From NCBI GenBank assembly GCA_022822545.1, contig JAJEBE010000029.1, positions 1-36,982 of the forward strand: 36,982 bases of DNA, written 5' to 3'. Below the pieces are notes generated by a model. It worked only from the letters and a program-made list of their open reading frames with translations, did not search any database and was not told the DNA's origin. Below are positions 27,720 through 36,444 of the stretch, in pieces. A program made the position numbers and the translations under genes. Position 1 is the stretch's first letter. Each line of letters begins with the position of its first letter. Origin of the DNA: Anaerolineae bacterium (GTDB taxonomy: Bacteria > Chloroflexota > Anaerolineae > Aggregatilineales > Phototrophicaceae).

Positions 27720-29422
27720 CACGCTTCTCCTGGCTTGGGCCGGCGTTTCATATCGTGCAAGTCCGCGCCGGCGGGGACCATCGGGTAAACCATTTCTTCT
27801 TTCTCAACCACAAATTCGATGAGGGTAGGTCCGACAATGCTCCGCGCGTACTGCACGGCATCCTCGACCTGCTCCCGTTGCGTAACCAGACGATTGGGTA
27901 TGCCGTAGGCGTCCGCCAATTTGCAGAAGTCGGGATTGACCATAGGCGTCGCCTGATAGCGTTTTTCGAAGAAGAGTTCCTGCCATTGGCGCACCATGCC
28001 CAAGAAATTGTTGTTGATGATGGCGATATTCACGTTGACATTCTCTTGGACCGCGGTTGCCATTTCACACAGGGTCATTTGGAAGCCGCCGTCGCCGACA
28101 ATCGCCCAGATCTCCTCATCGGGTTTGCCGAATTTTGCGCCGATGGCGGCGGGAAAGCCGAAACCCATAGTGCCCAAGCCGCCGCTCGTGAGCAAGGTGG
28201 CGGGCCGCTGATGCGGGTAATACTGCGCCTCGAGCATTTGATGCTGCCCGACATCGGTGACCGTGATGGCGTCGCCGCCGGTGATGCGCCAGATGTCATT
28301 GATCACCTGCGCCGTGAGCAGTTTGCCCGGCGTCTCATAATTCAAGATATCGCGCTCGCTGGAATCTTCCTGCCAATCGCGGATACGCCCAATCCAGTTG
28401 GGATGAGACTTGCGCTCCAGTTTGGGCAGCAACTGATTGAGGACGGTTTTAAGATCACCGGCGATGCCGACGTCAGCTTTGACGTTCTTGTTGATTTCCG
28501 AGCGATCGATATCGATGTGTATCTTGCGCGCGTTGACGGCATAAGTTTTCAGGTTGCCGGTGACGCGGTCGTCAAAGCGCATGCCGAGGGCGATAAGCAG
28601 GTCCGCCTCCTGGATCGCGTGGTTGGAGCAAGCTTCGCCGTGCATGCCCATCATGCCAATGACCAGGGGGTGGTCTTCCGGCAGAGCGCCTTTGCCGAGC
28701 AGCGTCAGCGTGACTGGAATCTGCGCTCGTTCCGCCAGTTCCCGCACTTCGCCCATCGCGCCGGACATCATGATGCCGTGCCCGGCGAGGATGATAGGGC
28801 GCTCCGCTTCGGCGATCAACTCTAGAGCCGCCTCAACTTCATGCTCCCTTGCGGCCGATGGCGGATGATAACCCGGCAAAACAATTTCGGCTTCCGGGTA
28901 GAGGAATTCGGTCTCGGCAATCTGAACATCTTTTGGCACATCGACCAGGACCGGCCCGGGACGCCCGGTGCGGGCGATGTAAAAGGCTTCTTTCATCGTA
29001 TAGGCCAAGTCCCGCACATCAGTCACGAGATAATTGTGTTTCGTAACCGGCAGCGTAACGCCAGTGACATCGGTTTCTTGGAAGGCGTCTGATCCGATCG
29101 CGGGGATAGGCACCTGCCCGGTAATGGCGACGATCGGCGACGAATCCATCATTGCGGTTGCCAAGCCGGTCACCAGATTGGTCGCGCCCGGGCCGCTGGT
29201 CGCGATGCACACGCCGACTTCGCCGGTGGCGCGGGCGTAGCCATCCGCCATATGCGAAGCGCCCTGCTCATGGCGCACAAGGACATGATGAAGGCGATCG
29301 TCGTATTTGGCCATCGCATCATAGGTCGGGAGGATCGCCCCGCCGGGATAGCCAAACATGACATGTACGCCTTCTTTCAACAGGCATTCCATGATGATTT
29401 CTGAACCTTTGAGTCTCATCAT
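27719..29422 (-). CDS. ilvB: Acetolactate synthase large (catalytic) subunit
   Basis: 567 residues, TPP-dependent. The catalytic Glu is in VRHEQGASHMADGYAR (about 48-63); the FAD/regulatory middle domain follows; the TPP-Mg motif is GDGGFQMTLCEMATAVQ through INNN near 440-475. It forms acetolactate for valine/leucine and acetohydroxybutyrate for isoleucine. ATG 29422 is followed by a second ATG at 29419; AGGGGGG lies 4-7 nt upstream and fits either. Directly downstream of ilvE (42 nt). Confidence 0.96.
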   Translation of the reverse strand: MMRLKGSEIIMECLLKEGVHVMFGYPGGAILPTYDAMAKYDDRLHHVLVRHEQGASHMADGYARATGEVGVCIATSGPGATNLVTGLATAMMDSSPIVAITGQVPIPAIGSDAFQETDVTGVTLPVTKHNYLVTDVRDLAYTMKEAFYIARTGRPGPVLVDVPKDVQIAETEFLYPEAEIVLPGYHPPSAAREHEVEAALELIAEAERPIILAGHGIMMSGAMGEVRELAERAQIPVTLTLLGKGALPEDHPLVIGMMGMHGEACSNHAIQEADLLIALGMRFDDRVTGNLKTYAVNARKIHIDIDRSEINKNVKADVGIAGDLKTVLNQLLPKLERKSHPNWIGRIRDWQEDSSERDILNYETPGKLLTAQVINDIWRITGGDAITVTDVGQHQMLEAQYYPHQRPATLLTSGGLGTMGFGFPAAIGAKFGKPDEEIWAIVGDGGFQMTLCEMATAVQENVNVNIAIINNNFLGMVRQWQELFFEKRYQATPMVNPDFCKLADAYGIPNRLVTQREQVEDAVQYARSIVGPTLIEFVVEKEEMVYPMVPAGADLHDMKRRPKPGEA

Positions 29423-29464
29423 CGCCCCCCCTTGTTAAACTCGCTCGCGTCCGAATCTTAGGCT

Positions 29465-30385
29465 TCAGCCATTGACGTGCGTCAGCCAATTGTATTTGTC
29501 CGGCGCCTCGCCGGCGGTGATAGCGAAGAACTCGCGTTGCACCGCTTCCGTGATGGGGCCGCGCTTGCCACAGCCGACAGGAATCCGATCGACAGATTTG
29601 ACAGGCGTCACCTCGGCGGCGGTGCCGGTGAAGAAGATTTCATCGGCCATGTAGAGCATCTCGCGCGCGACCGGTTGGAAGCGCACTTCGACGCCTTGAT
29701 CGGCGAGGATCGTCAAAGCGCTGTCACGGGTGATGCCCATCAGGATTGAAGACCAGGCGCCCGGCGTGTAGACAATACCATCGAGTATCACAAAGATATT
29801 CTCACCCGCGCCTTCGCTGACATAGCCGTTGACATCAAGCGCGATGCCTTCTTCAAAGCCGTTGTCATGCGCTTCCATGCTGACGAATTGACTGTTGACA
29901 TAGTTGCCGCCCGCCTTGACCAGCGCCATATGCGTATCGGGGGCCATGCGGCGGAAGGAGCTAATCTGCACATCAACGCCCTGCTCGATCGCTTCAGCGC
30001 CCAGATAGCGACCCCACTCCATGGTGAGTATCACAGTCTCGGTCGTCGTCCGGCCGCGCCCCTCCAAGCCCAAGGCGCCCGTACCCCGGAAGATGATCGG
30101 GCGGATATAACAGGAAGCGTGTCCATTTCGGCGGATCGTTTCCAGAATAGCCGCGTCCAGCGACTCGGGACTATTGTCGTGGTCAATGCGCATGATGCGC
30201 GCGCCGTGCATCAGACGTTCACTGTGTTCGCGCAGCCGGAACACGGCGGCTCCGGCGGGAGTGTCGTAAGCTCGTATACCCTCGAACACGCTCGACCCGT
30301 AATGCAAGGCATGGGCGCTGACATGCACCGTGGCCTCGTCCCACTTCACAAACTCGCCGTCCCGCCAAATCCATTCAGCCGTCAT
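29465..30385 (-). CDS. ilvE: Branched-chain amino acid aminotransferase
   Basis: 306 residues, fold-type IV PLP transaminase. HYGSSVFEGIRAY near 28-40, the PLP lysine Lys157 in MALVKAGGNYVNS, and the phosphate-binding EGAGENIF and FFTGTAAEVTPV motifs. It performs the final amination to Ile, Leu and Val. ATG 30385 with AGGGGA 8 nt upstream. It is the first structural gene after the attenuator leader, so the whole pathway lies under leader control unless internal promoters exist. Confidence 0.95.
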   Translation of the reverse strand: MTAEWIWRDGEFVKWDEATVHVSAHALHYGSSVFEGIRAYDTPAGAAVFRLREHSERLMHGARIMRIDHDNSPESLDAAILETIRRNGHASCYIRPIIFRGTGALGLEGRGRTTTETVILTMEWGRYLGAEAIEQGVDVQISSFRRMAPDTHMALVKAGGNYVNSQFVSMEAHDNGFEEGIALDVNGYVSEGAGENIFVILDGIVYTPGAWSSILMGITRDSALTILADQGVEVRFQPVAREMLYMADEIFFTGTAAEVTPVKSVDRIPVGCGKRGPITEAVQREFFAITAGEAPDKYNWLTHVNG

Positions 30386-30419
30386 GTATTAGTCCCCTGC
30401 ATCAGCGTCCGATACAATC

Positions 30420-30461
30420 AAAAACGCTCGCCTGTTCACAATCAGCGAACGAAGCAAGCGT
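30420..30461 (-). terminator. Second terminator-like hairpin between the ilv leader and ilvE
   Basis: Minus-strand arms ACGCTTGC (30454-30461) and GCGAGCGT (30424-30431), eight pairs with one wobble, with an inner GTTC/GAAC pairing in the loop, followed by five U (30420-30424). It lies 35 nt before ilvE. It may be a back-up terminator or a separate control point. Confidence 0.5.
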
Positions 30462-30605
30462 CCATTCCAAAAGCACCTGAAAGCCGCGACGACATGGCTG
30501 CGCCGGGCAAGCGGTCGCGCTGGTTTTGCTGCGCCTGTCGTTCATATGGCGCATCTTCATAAACTTTTCTGACATATGCCGAGACCCATAGTCTGCCGTC
30601 AAACT

Positions 30606-30632
30606 AAAAAGCCTCCCGTGGCTTGGGAGGCT
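30606..30632 (-). terminator. Attenuator terminator of the ilv-leu unit
   Basis: Minus-strand RNA arms AGCCTCCC (30625-30632) and GGGAGGCT (30610-30617), eight perfect pairs with a 7-nt loop, then five U. It lies 41 nt past the leader-peptide stop. Its 5' arm and loop also pair with a segment just after the stop codon, so terminator and antiterminator are mutually exclusive. Confidence 0.9.
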
Positions 30633-30671
30633 CCTGTTTGCAGTTCTTTCGGAATATCGCCCGCCCAAGCC
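30620..30671 (-). promoter_or_regulatory. Antiterminator of the ilv-leu attenuator
   Basis: GGCTTGGG (30664-30671), directly after the leader stop, is perfectly complementary to CCCAAGCC (30620-30627) in the terminator 5' arm and loop, and two more G-C pairs form after one mismatch. GGCTTGGG can also pair with CCCAGCC (30720-30726) in leader codons 9-11 with one bulge. Together these give the 1:2, 2:3, 3:4 alternatives of classical attenuation. A ribosome finishing at the stop codon would cover GGCTTGGG and favour termination; stalling at the Ile/Leu/Val codons would free it. Confidence 0.75.
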
Positions 30672-30672
30672 G

Positions 30673-30750
30673 TTAGAGTCCAATGATAATCACAAGGACA
30701 ATGACAAGAACGAGAATGAGGCTGGGACTTGCTTTGAATTGACCGCGCAT
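30673..30750 (-). CDS. ilvL: Branched-chain amino acid leader peptide
   Basis: 25 codons, ATG 30750 to TAA 30673, with GAGG 6 nt upstream. Residues 11-25 read LILVLVIVLVIIIGL: 14 of these 15 are Leu, Ile or Val, with all three amino acids represented (5 each of Leu and Ile, 4 of Val). The start lies about 26 nt from the predicted transcript start. A short ORF of regulatory codons followed by an antiterminator and terminator ahead of ilvE is the arrangement of enterobacterial ilvL attenuators, although the peptide sequence is different. A tiny membrane peptide is the alternative, but it would not explain the RNA structures. The symbol is by analogy. Confidence 0.85.
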   Translation of the reverse strand: MRGQFKASPSLILVLVIVLVIIIGL

Positions 30751-30782
30751 CTTGCGCCTCGATTGATTACACAAGCGTAGGA

Positions 30783-30811
30783 AGACTAGCGGATTTCGGC
30801 GCTTCTGTCAA
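30783..30811 (-). promoter_or_regulatory. Promoter for the ilv-leu leader and operon
   Basis: Minus strand: perfect TTGACA (30806-30811), a 17-nt spacer, TAGTCT (30783-30788; a weak -10). Transcription would start near 30776. It lies 80 nt past the argH stop. Confidence 0.55.
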
Positions 30812-30890
30812 GTAACTGAGACCGACCAAGAAAATCTGCCGCGAACTTTCATATAGAATGCCGCTGGGAAATTGTATATTTTGCACAGAA

Positions 30891-32258
30891 CTAAGCGAGT
30901 ATCTCCCTGGCCTGCTCGATCTGCTGACGTATGGCGGCGGGCGCTGTGCCGCCGAAAGCCCTTCGCTGCGCCACCGATTGTCTGAAATCAAAGACCTGCG
31001 CGACATCTTCGGTGAAGTCGCTGCTCACGGATTGCAGCAGGGCAAGTTCAAGCTGCGGCAAATCCAGGCCGCGCTCGTCAGCCAGGCGCACGATGGCCCC
31101 GATCGTGTGATGCGCCTGGCGGAAAGGCAGGCCTTTGCGCACCAGATAATCCGCCAGGTCGGTCGCAAGCAGGTCGCTGCTCAGGGCAGCCGCCATCGCC
31201 TCGCGGTTGATCCGCAAGCTGCTGATGGTCGCCGTAAGCACCGGCAGTAATCGATACATGGTCTCGAGCGAATCGAAGAGGGCTTCCTTGTCTTCTTGCA
31301 AGTCCTTGTTATAACCGCTGGGCAAGCCTTTGAGCGTCGTCAGGAAGCCGGTCAAGTTGCCGATAACACGGCCGGCTTTACCGCGCATCAATTCCATAGG
31401 GTCGGCATTGCGTTTCTGCGGCATCAAGCTTGAGCCGGTGCTGTATCGATCATCAAGCGCGACGAAGCCGAAGACCGGATTTGAGTAAAGCAAGATGTCT
31501 TCCGCCAACCGACTTAGGTGAATGGCGCAAAGCGAAATGCAATAGAGGAGATCGGCAACGAAATCCCGATCGCTGACGGCATCCAGGCTGTTAGCGCTGG
31601 GATGGTCGAAGCCCAGGTCCGCCGCCAGTTGTTGACGGTCGATTGCGAATGGATTGCCAGCCAGGGCGCCAGCGCCCAGCGGACATTCAGCCATGCGGGC
31701 CCGCGCGGAGCGAAGGCGGTCCTGGTCGCGCTCCAGCATCCAGAAAAAGCTCAACAGCCAGTGAGCGGCGCTAATCGGTTGAGCGGGCTGCAGGTGAGTG
31801 TAGCCGGGCATCAAAGTCTCGATATGCGCTTCCGCCATGTTGACCAGCGCAGTTTGCAGCAGTCGGATTTCGCCAGCGAGGTTATCAGCGGCGCGGATTG
31901 ACCAGAGCCGGAAATCGGTCGCCACCTGGTCATTGCGGCTGCGACCGGTATGCAGCTTGCCGCCAACATCGCCGACGATTTCCGTCAAGCGCCGCTCTAC
32001 GGCAGTATGGATATCTTCATCGCCCGCTTGAATCTCAAACCGGTCGTCGTCGAACTCCTGCATCACTTGTCGCAAGCCAGCGATTATGGTTGCGGCTTCG
32101 GCCTGCTCAATGACGCCGGCGTCAGCCAAGGCGCGGGCATAGACGATACTGCCTTCGATGTCCTCGGCATAAAGCACATGATCAAAGTCAATACTGTCAT
32201 TCAGCGCCCGAAGGTCTTCGTTGCTTGGTTCGCTGAAACGTCCGCCCCAAAGGCTCAT
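30891..32258 (-). CDS. argH: Argininosuccinate lyase
   Basis: 455 residues, fumarase/aspartase superfamily. LWGGRFSEP start, HTAVERRL, KLHTGRSRNDQVATD, TPGYTHLQ-like MPGYTHLQPAQP and the superfamily signature GSSLMPQKRNAD containing the catalytic loop serine. It splits argininosuccinate into arginine and fumarate, the last arginine step. ATG 32258 with AAGGA about 9 nt upstream, 24 nt after argG, so one transcript. No terminator is evident before the ilv promoter. Confidence 0.95.
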   Translation of the reverse strand: MSLWGGRFSEPSNEDLRALNDSIDFDHVLYAEDIEGSIVYARALADAGVIEQAEAATIIAGLRQVMQEFDDDRFEIQAGDEDIHTAVERRLTEIVGDVGGKLHTGRSRNDQVATDFRLWSIRAADNLAGEIRLLQTALVNMAEAHIETLMPGYTHLQPAQPISAAHWLLSFFWMLERDQDRLRSARARMAECPLGAGALAGNPFAIDRQQLAADLGFDHPSANSLDAVSDRDFVADLLYCISLCAIHLSRLAEDILLYSNPVFGFVALDDRYSTGSSLMPQKRNADPMELMRGKAGRVIGNLTGFLTTLKGLPSGYNKDLQEDKEALFDSLETMYRLLPVLTATISSLRINREAMAAALSSDLLATDLADYLVRKGLPFRQAHHTIGAIVRLADERGLDLPQLELALLQSVSSDFTEDVAQVFDFRQSVAQRRAFGGTAPAAIRQQIEQAREILA

Positions 32259-32282
32259 CTGTCAGGTCCTTCCGCGCCGCGC

Positions 32283-33545
32283 CTAATCGCGTTTGAAGCG
32301 GCTGTAATCGGGGCGGCGGTAATCGGTTGAATCGCCCCCTTCGACTTCTAGCATGGCTTCTACTTTGATCGGCAGCCCGAACAACTGAATGAAGCCGTGG
32401 GCGTCTTGCTGATTATAGACATCTTCTTCGCCGAAGGAGGCGTAATCTTCGCGATACAGGCTGTAGGGGCTTTTGCGCCCGGCAACGATGATATTGCCTT
32501 TGTAGAGTTTGAGCCGGACGGCGCCGGTGACAGTTTCCTGAGTGACGGAAACGAAGCCGTCGAGGGCCTCGCGCAGCTTGCTATACCACATGCCGTTGTA
32601 GACGAGTTCGGCATATTTGGGCGCGACCATATCTTTGTATTGCATGGTGTGTTTATCCAGGCAGATGCTTTCCAGCAATTGATGCGCCCGATGCACTATC
32701 GTGCCGGCCGGTGTCTCGTAGACGCCGCGGCTCTTCATGCCCACCAGGCGGTTCTCGACGATGTCGGTGCGGCCGATGCCGTGACGCCCGCCCAACTTGT
32801 TGAGCGCGACGAAGAGCTCGACCGCGCTCATTTCTTCGCCATTGAGGCTAACCGGGTTGCCTTGCCGGAAGCCGATCTCGATGTACTCGGCCTGGTCGGG
32901 GGCATCCTCCGGGTCTGAGGTCAATTGGAACATGAGGCTCTCGGGCTCGTTCCAAGGGTTCTCCAGGAGGCCGCCTTCGTGCGACAGATGGAAAATATTG
33001 CGATCGCGGCTGTAGATGTCCTTCTCAGTATGTGAGACGGGTACACGAAACTCCTCGGCATAAGCGAGGGCATCCTCACGACCGCGGATGTCCCATTCGC
33101 GCCAGGGGGCGATGGTTTTCAGCTTGGGATTAAGCGCCATGGTTGACACTTCGAAGCGGACCTGGTCATTGCCTTTGCCGGTGCAGCCGTGCGCCACGGC
33201 ATCAGCACTTTCCATCTCAGCGATTTCGACCATGTGTTTGGCGATAAGCGGGCGGGCGAATGAGGTGCCGAGAAGATACTCGCGCTCATAGACGGCGCCG
33301 GCGCGTAATGTCGGGAAAACGAAGTCGGTCAAGAATTCTTCGCGCAGGTCGCGGATGTAGAGCTTTGACGCGCCGGAAGCCAGAGCTTTTTCCTCCAAGC
33401 CGTCGAGCTCTTCCTCCTGGCCGAGATCCGCGCAGAAGCAGACAACCTCGCAGCCATAATTGTGTTTCAGCCAAGGGACAATCACGGAGGTATCCAGCCC
33501 GCCGCTATACGCCAGCACTACCTTCTGCACTTCTGAACCCGTCAT
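32283..33545 (-). CDS. argG: Argininosuccinate synthase
   Basis: 420 residues. ATP-binding PP-loop [10 protein letters not shown] (13-22), [25 protein letters not shown] and the C-terminal synthetase domain with [19 protein letters not shown]. It joins citrulline and aspartate with ATP. The ATG at 33545 has GGAG 7 nt upstream. The C-terminus is slightly longer than usual ([21 protein letters not shown] is variable). First gene of argG-argH, divergent from the small hypothetical gene. Confidence 0.95.
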   Translation of the reverse strand: MTGSEVQKVVLAYSGGLDTSVIVPWLKHNYGCEVVCFCADLGQEEELDGLEEKALASGASKLYIRDLREEFLTDFVFPTLRAGAVYEREYLLGTSFARPLIAKHMVEIAEMESADAVAHGCTGKGNDQVRFEVSTMALNPKLKTIAPWREWDIRGREDALAYAEEFRVPVSHTEKDIYSRDRNIFHLSHEGGLLENPWNEPESLMFQLTSDPEDAPDQAEYIEIGFRQGNPVSLNGEEMSAVELFVALNKLGGRHGIGRTDIVENRLVGMKSRGVYETPAGTIVHRAHQLLESICLDKHTMQYKDMVAPKYAELVYNGMWYSKLREALDGFVSVTQETVTGAVRLKLYKGNIIVAGRKSPYSLYREDYASFGEEDVYNQQDAHGFIQLFGLPIKVEAMLEVEGGDSTDYRRPDYSRFKRD

Positions 33546-33582
33546 CTAGCCGCTCCATCGCAATGTCTATTTGAACGCGCCT

Positions 33583-33610
33583 AGTTTAATGCAAGTTTCC
33601 GGTTTTGGAA
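33583..33610 (-). promoter_or_regulatory. Weak candidate promoter for argGH
   Basis: Minus strand: TTCCAA (33605-33610), a 16-nt spacer, TAAACT (33583-33588). The -10 is good, the -35 poor. It would give a leader of about 30 nt. No ArgR-type box was recognised. Confidence 0.3.
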
Positions 33611-33666
33611 GTGGGCGCTGACGATGGAGCGCTGGTGCTGTCTGGCGGCATGAAGAGGAAAGCGAC

Positions 33667-33695
33667 TTGTCTAATACGCCGGCCAAAGCTAGAAT
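33667..33695 (+). promoter_or_regulatory. Promoter for the small hypothetical gene
   Basis: TTGTCT (33667-33672), a 17-nt spacer, TAGAAT (33690-33695). The start near 33702 favours translation from ATG 33736 rather than the upstream TTG at 33667, which is part of the -35. Confidence 0.45.
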
Positions 33696-33735
33696 GTTGG
33701 CGTCTTGTGCGGCGGGATCAATTGACGGGGTAAAG

Positions 33736-34044
33736 ATGACGACGGTAGAACAGTTGAAGGACTTGCGCGATCAAAAGTCGCGTCCGCATTTGGAGCAGTA
33801 TGCGCCCGTATGGATCTTGCGCGAGAACATCCTGGCCGAGGACGAGTCGATCCAGTTTCACGTATTATTCCAGCATAACCTCCACGGTTGGATCAATCGT
33901 CGTTATCGCTATGACGGCTTTAATGACACGCTGTATCATATGGGGCAGACCTTGGTGACGGAGGATGAGGCGCTTGATTATATGCAGGAGCCACCGTACA
34001 TTGAAGCCAAGGTCACCGATATTCCCAATTCTTACGGTGGTTAA
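33736..34044 (+). CDS. Conserved-looking small hypothetical protein
   Basis: 102 residues, no family recognised. It is soluble, acidic and aromatic-rich, with a central stretch IQFHVLFQHNLHGWINRRYRYDG-type pattern (about residues 35-60) and a C-terminal EPPYIEAKVTDIPNSYGG. The composition is that of a real globular protein. GGGG lies about 5 nt before the ATG at 33736. It diverges from argG and converges on the glycosyltransferase gene, sharing the palindrome TTAA so that both stops are TAA on opposite strands. Confidence 0.65.
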   Translation: MTTVEQLKDLRDQKSRPHLEQYAPVWILRENILAEDESIQFHVLFQHNLHGWINRRYRYDGFNDTLYHMGQTLVTEDEALDYMQEPPYIEAKVTDIPNSYGG

Positions 34045-35297
34045 GCCCTCCAAAGCTTTTCCCCGGCAACCTCTTCAAACACTCTGAGCAGCTTGTCCGC
34101 GATCTCCGACCAGGCATAAGCTTTCGCGAGGCGCGCGGCGCTAAGACCCATCTTCGCTGTTTTTGTTGGATCGTTCAGCAACTGAATGATGCAGTCGGCG
34201 AGAGAGACAGGCTCGCGCGATGGAATATGAAATCCGGTCTCCTGGTCGCGCACGAGGAATTGCAAGCCGCCAACTTGCGACGCGATGACGGGCGTGCCGG
34301 AGGACATCGCCTCAAGCGCGACCATGCCAAAGGATTCATAGTCAGAGGGCATGATGACAGCAGTGGCGGCGGCATAATAGCGAGGCAACTCGGACTGCTC
34401 TTTGGCGCCGACGAAACTCACGAGCGAGTTGATACCAAGCTCAATGCTCATGTCTTGGAGGCGAGTCATTTCACGGTCGCTCTTGCTTCGCGGGTCGCCG
34501 CCCACGATCATGAAGTGGAGCTTCTGAAGCAGCGCCGGCGCGCGATCCCTCAGCGCGTACAAGGCTTCGAGTATTGTGTCGACGGCTTTGAGCGGCTCGA
34601 TGCGCCCGACAAAGAGCAGAACATTACTTTCCGGCTTGATGCCCAAAGATACACGCGCCTCGCTTGGGGACATCGGGTTGCTAAAGCGCGCGGTATCAAC
34701 GCCGGGCGGAATGACGGTGATCTGCCGGCGCGCAGCGCGGTAAAGCCAGCGGAGTTGCGCTTGTTCAGCCGGCGTGGCGGCGATGATCCGGTCCGCCCAT
34801 TCGAGTACCCGCATTTCAATCAAAATGCGGCGGTCAGGCTGGTAATGGCTGTTCACTTCGATGCGCTTTTTCATATGCCCGAGCGTGTGATACATGTGCA
34901 CGAAACGTATGCCCCAGGTTTCCTTGAGCTTCGCCGCGACCCATCCGCTAAGCCAGTAGTGACTGTAAACGATGTCGTAGCGGAGGTTGTGAAGCGTTGC
35001 GTAGGCCATCAACTCAGCGGCGAATCCGGAGAGGTGTTCATATTGTCTCGCAGGCGTCAATGGCGCGGCGGGACCGGCATCAAGATAAATGACGCGCACA
35101 TTGTCGCCGATGGATGAATCGGTATCCGGCTCCAGTTCATGAGAGCGCCGTGTGAAGATGTCGATTTGGCAGCCGCGCTTGCCCAATTCCCGCGAGAGTT
35201 CACGGATGTAGACATTCATGCCGCCCGTCTTTGCCCCACCCATGGGAGCGAGGGGGCTAGTGTGGACGCTGATCAACGCGATTCTTTCGATGGGCAT
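34041..35297 (-). CDS. GT4-family glycosyltransferase
   Basis: 418 residues with two Rossmann-like halves (GT-B fold). The N-terminal half has the glycine-rich GGAKTGGMNVYIRELS loop; the C-terminal donor-binding half has LLFVGRIEPLKAVD, IVGGDPRS and the E-x7-E motif ESFGMVALEAMSSGTPVIAS. The overall pattern is closest to the sucrose-phosphate synthase/MshA-like GT4 group, but donor and acceptor cannot be read from the sequence. The GTG at 35303 overlaps the GGAG ribosome site; the ATG at 35297, 5 nt after it, is chosen. It follows the acyltransferase gene by about 30 nt and is probably in the same transcript. Confidence 0.88.
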   Translation of the reverse strand: MPIERIALISVHTSPLAPMGGAKTGGMNVYIRELSRELGKRGCQIDIFTRRSHELEPDTDSSIGDNVRVIYLDAGPAAPLTPARQYEHLSGFAAELMAYATLHNLRYDIVYSHYWLSGWVAAKLKETWGIRFVHMYHTLGHMKKRIEVNSHYQPDRRILIEMRVLEWADRIIAATPAEQAQLRWLYRAARRQITVIPPGVDTARFSNPMSPSEARVSLGIKPESNVLLFVGRIEPLKAVDTILEALYALRDRAPALLQKLHFMIVGGDPRSKSDREMTRLQDMSIELGINSLVSFVGAKEQSELPRYYAAATAVIMPSDYESFGMVALEAMSSGTPVIASQVGGLQFLVRDQETGFHIPSREPVSLADCIIQLLNDPTKTAKMGLSAARLAKAYAWSEIADKLLRVFEEVAGEKLWRA

Positions 35298-35326
35298 CGC
35301 CACTCCATCGCGGGCGTTTCCGAGTT

Positions 35327-36331
35327 TTAGTTCGCCCGTATGTTCATCACAGCGGTATCGCGGCCACCCATGCGGTATTTATAAGCTTCATCGCCGCGCA
35401 GGAAATCGTAGAACTGATAGCCCTGCTCTATCGCATGCCTGATATTGTACGCGAGGAGAACGATACCGGGGCTTAAATCGGCGAAGTCCCGGTGATCAAG
35501 CCCTGAGTTGTAAACCATGACACGATCGCCGTAAACAAAGTTTATGTAAGCTGCGGCGCGCTCGTCATCGACGGTCAGGAAATTCATTTGCAGCCAGCCG
35601 CGTTCTTGCAGCAAAGGAACGATATCCTTGAAAAAGCGCAGGTTCTTGCTGTTTTGCAGGAATTCTTCTTTTTCTTTGTCGCTGGCCGCCATCAAGCGGA
35701 CAAACTGAGATACCTCGTCGTCCAGATTGTGGCAGCCGTTGACGATATACCAGTCGATCGCTCTTTCGCCGCCTTGGGCGCGGCGGATTTTGCGTCGAAC
35801 TTCGTGACGCTGTTTCTTGTCGAGCAGGCTGAGGTAGCCCCTCCAATTGCCGGGCAATTCAATAATCGGGCAGACTTCCTGTTGCTCAACCGCCGTCTGG
35901 AAGCCGCGCGCCTCCAGCAGGCCGGGCAGCCATTGCCTCGTGGGAGAAGCAAAAGGGATATTGCACAGGTCAAGGACGTCAAACTCAGTTCGATTGGCGG
36001 CAAAGAAATCGGCAAAGGCGGAATACACGGCCTGCAAATGCGCCTCGTCGACAATAAAATCGAGATAATCGGTCACATCGACGCAGCCGATGATTTGCGC
36101 GCGGCGTTCACCGACAGAGCCCGTAATGAATAGCGGGGCGATGCCGACCAATACATCATCCGCATGGCAAGTGAGAATGAGCAACTCGCCGGGTCCATAG
36201 GCATCCCACCAGGTCTTTTGCCATTCCCATGTATAGAAGATGTGATCAATTGGCGCCCGCCGCAGCAGCGGGTTCCAATCAGACGCCAAAATGTCAAATG
36301 CGTTTGCCTGCCTATAGATGCAAAGATCCAC
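35327..36331 (-). CDS. CelD/FemAB-like GNAT-fold acyltransferase
   Basis: 334 residues. FYTWEWQKTWWDAYG near the N-terminus, KKQRHEVRRKIRRAQ in the middle (about 170-185) and the late ERAAAYINFVYGDRVMVYNSGLDHRDFADLSPGIVL, followed by a DFLRGDEAYKYRMG motif, match the Acetyltransf_6 (CelD/BcsL-like) family. These double-GNAT proteins are often found with polysaccharide or glycan genes and are thought to acylate sugars or lipids. The neighbouring glycosyltransferase fits this. The start is GTG at 36331 with only a weak ribosome site, so it is less certain than the rest. Confidence 0.8.
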   Translation of the reverse strand: MDLCIYRQANAFDILASDWNPLLRRAPIDHIFYTWEWQKTWWDAYGPGELLILTCHADDVLVGIAPLFITGSVGERRAQIIGCVDVTDYLDFIVDEAHLQAVYSAFADFFAANRTEFDVLDLCNIPFASPTRQWLPGLLEARGFQTAVEQQEVCPIIELPGNWRGYLSLLDKKQRHEVRRKIRRAQGGERAIDWYIVNGCHNLDDEVSQFVRLMAASDKEKEEFLQNSKNLRFFKDIVPLLQERGWLQMNFLTVDDERAAAYINFVYGDRVMVYNSGLDHRDFADLSPGIVLLAYNIRHAIEQGYQFYDFLRGDEAYKYRMGGRDTAVMNIRAN

Positions 36332-36444
36332 CTTAGGTCCGGTCCCTCATTGATTGATATATAAGTTGCCGTTTCTGAGACATTGCAGCGCCTTTGAACC
36401 TTACCAATTTGCTCAACAGTTGGCGGGCCCGGATTGCCCGGCGA

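Noticed and set aside
30402..30683. Minus-strand 93-codon frame between the ilv leader and ilvE
   Set aside because: Runs through the attenuator terminator and has no ribosome site; an internal 57-codon version is equally unsupported, though it crosses the second hairpin.
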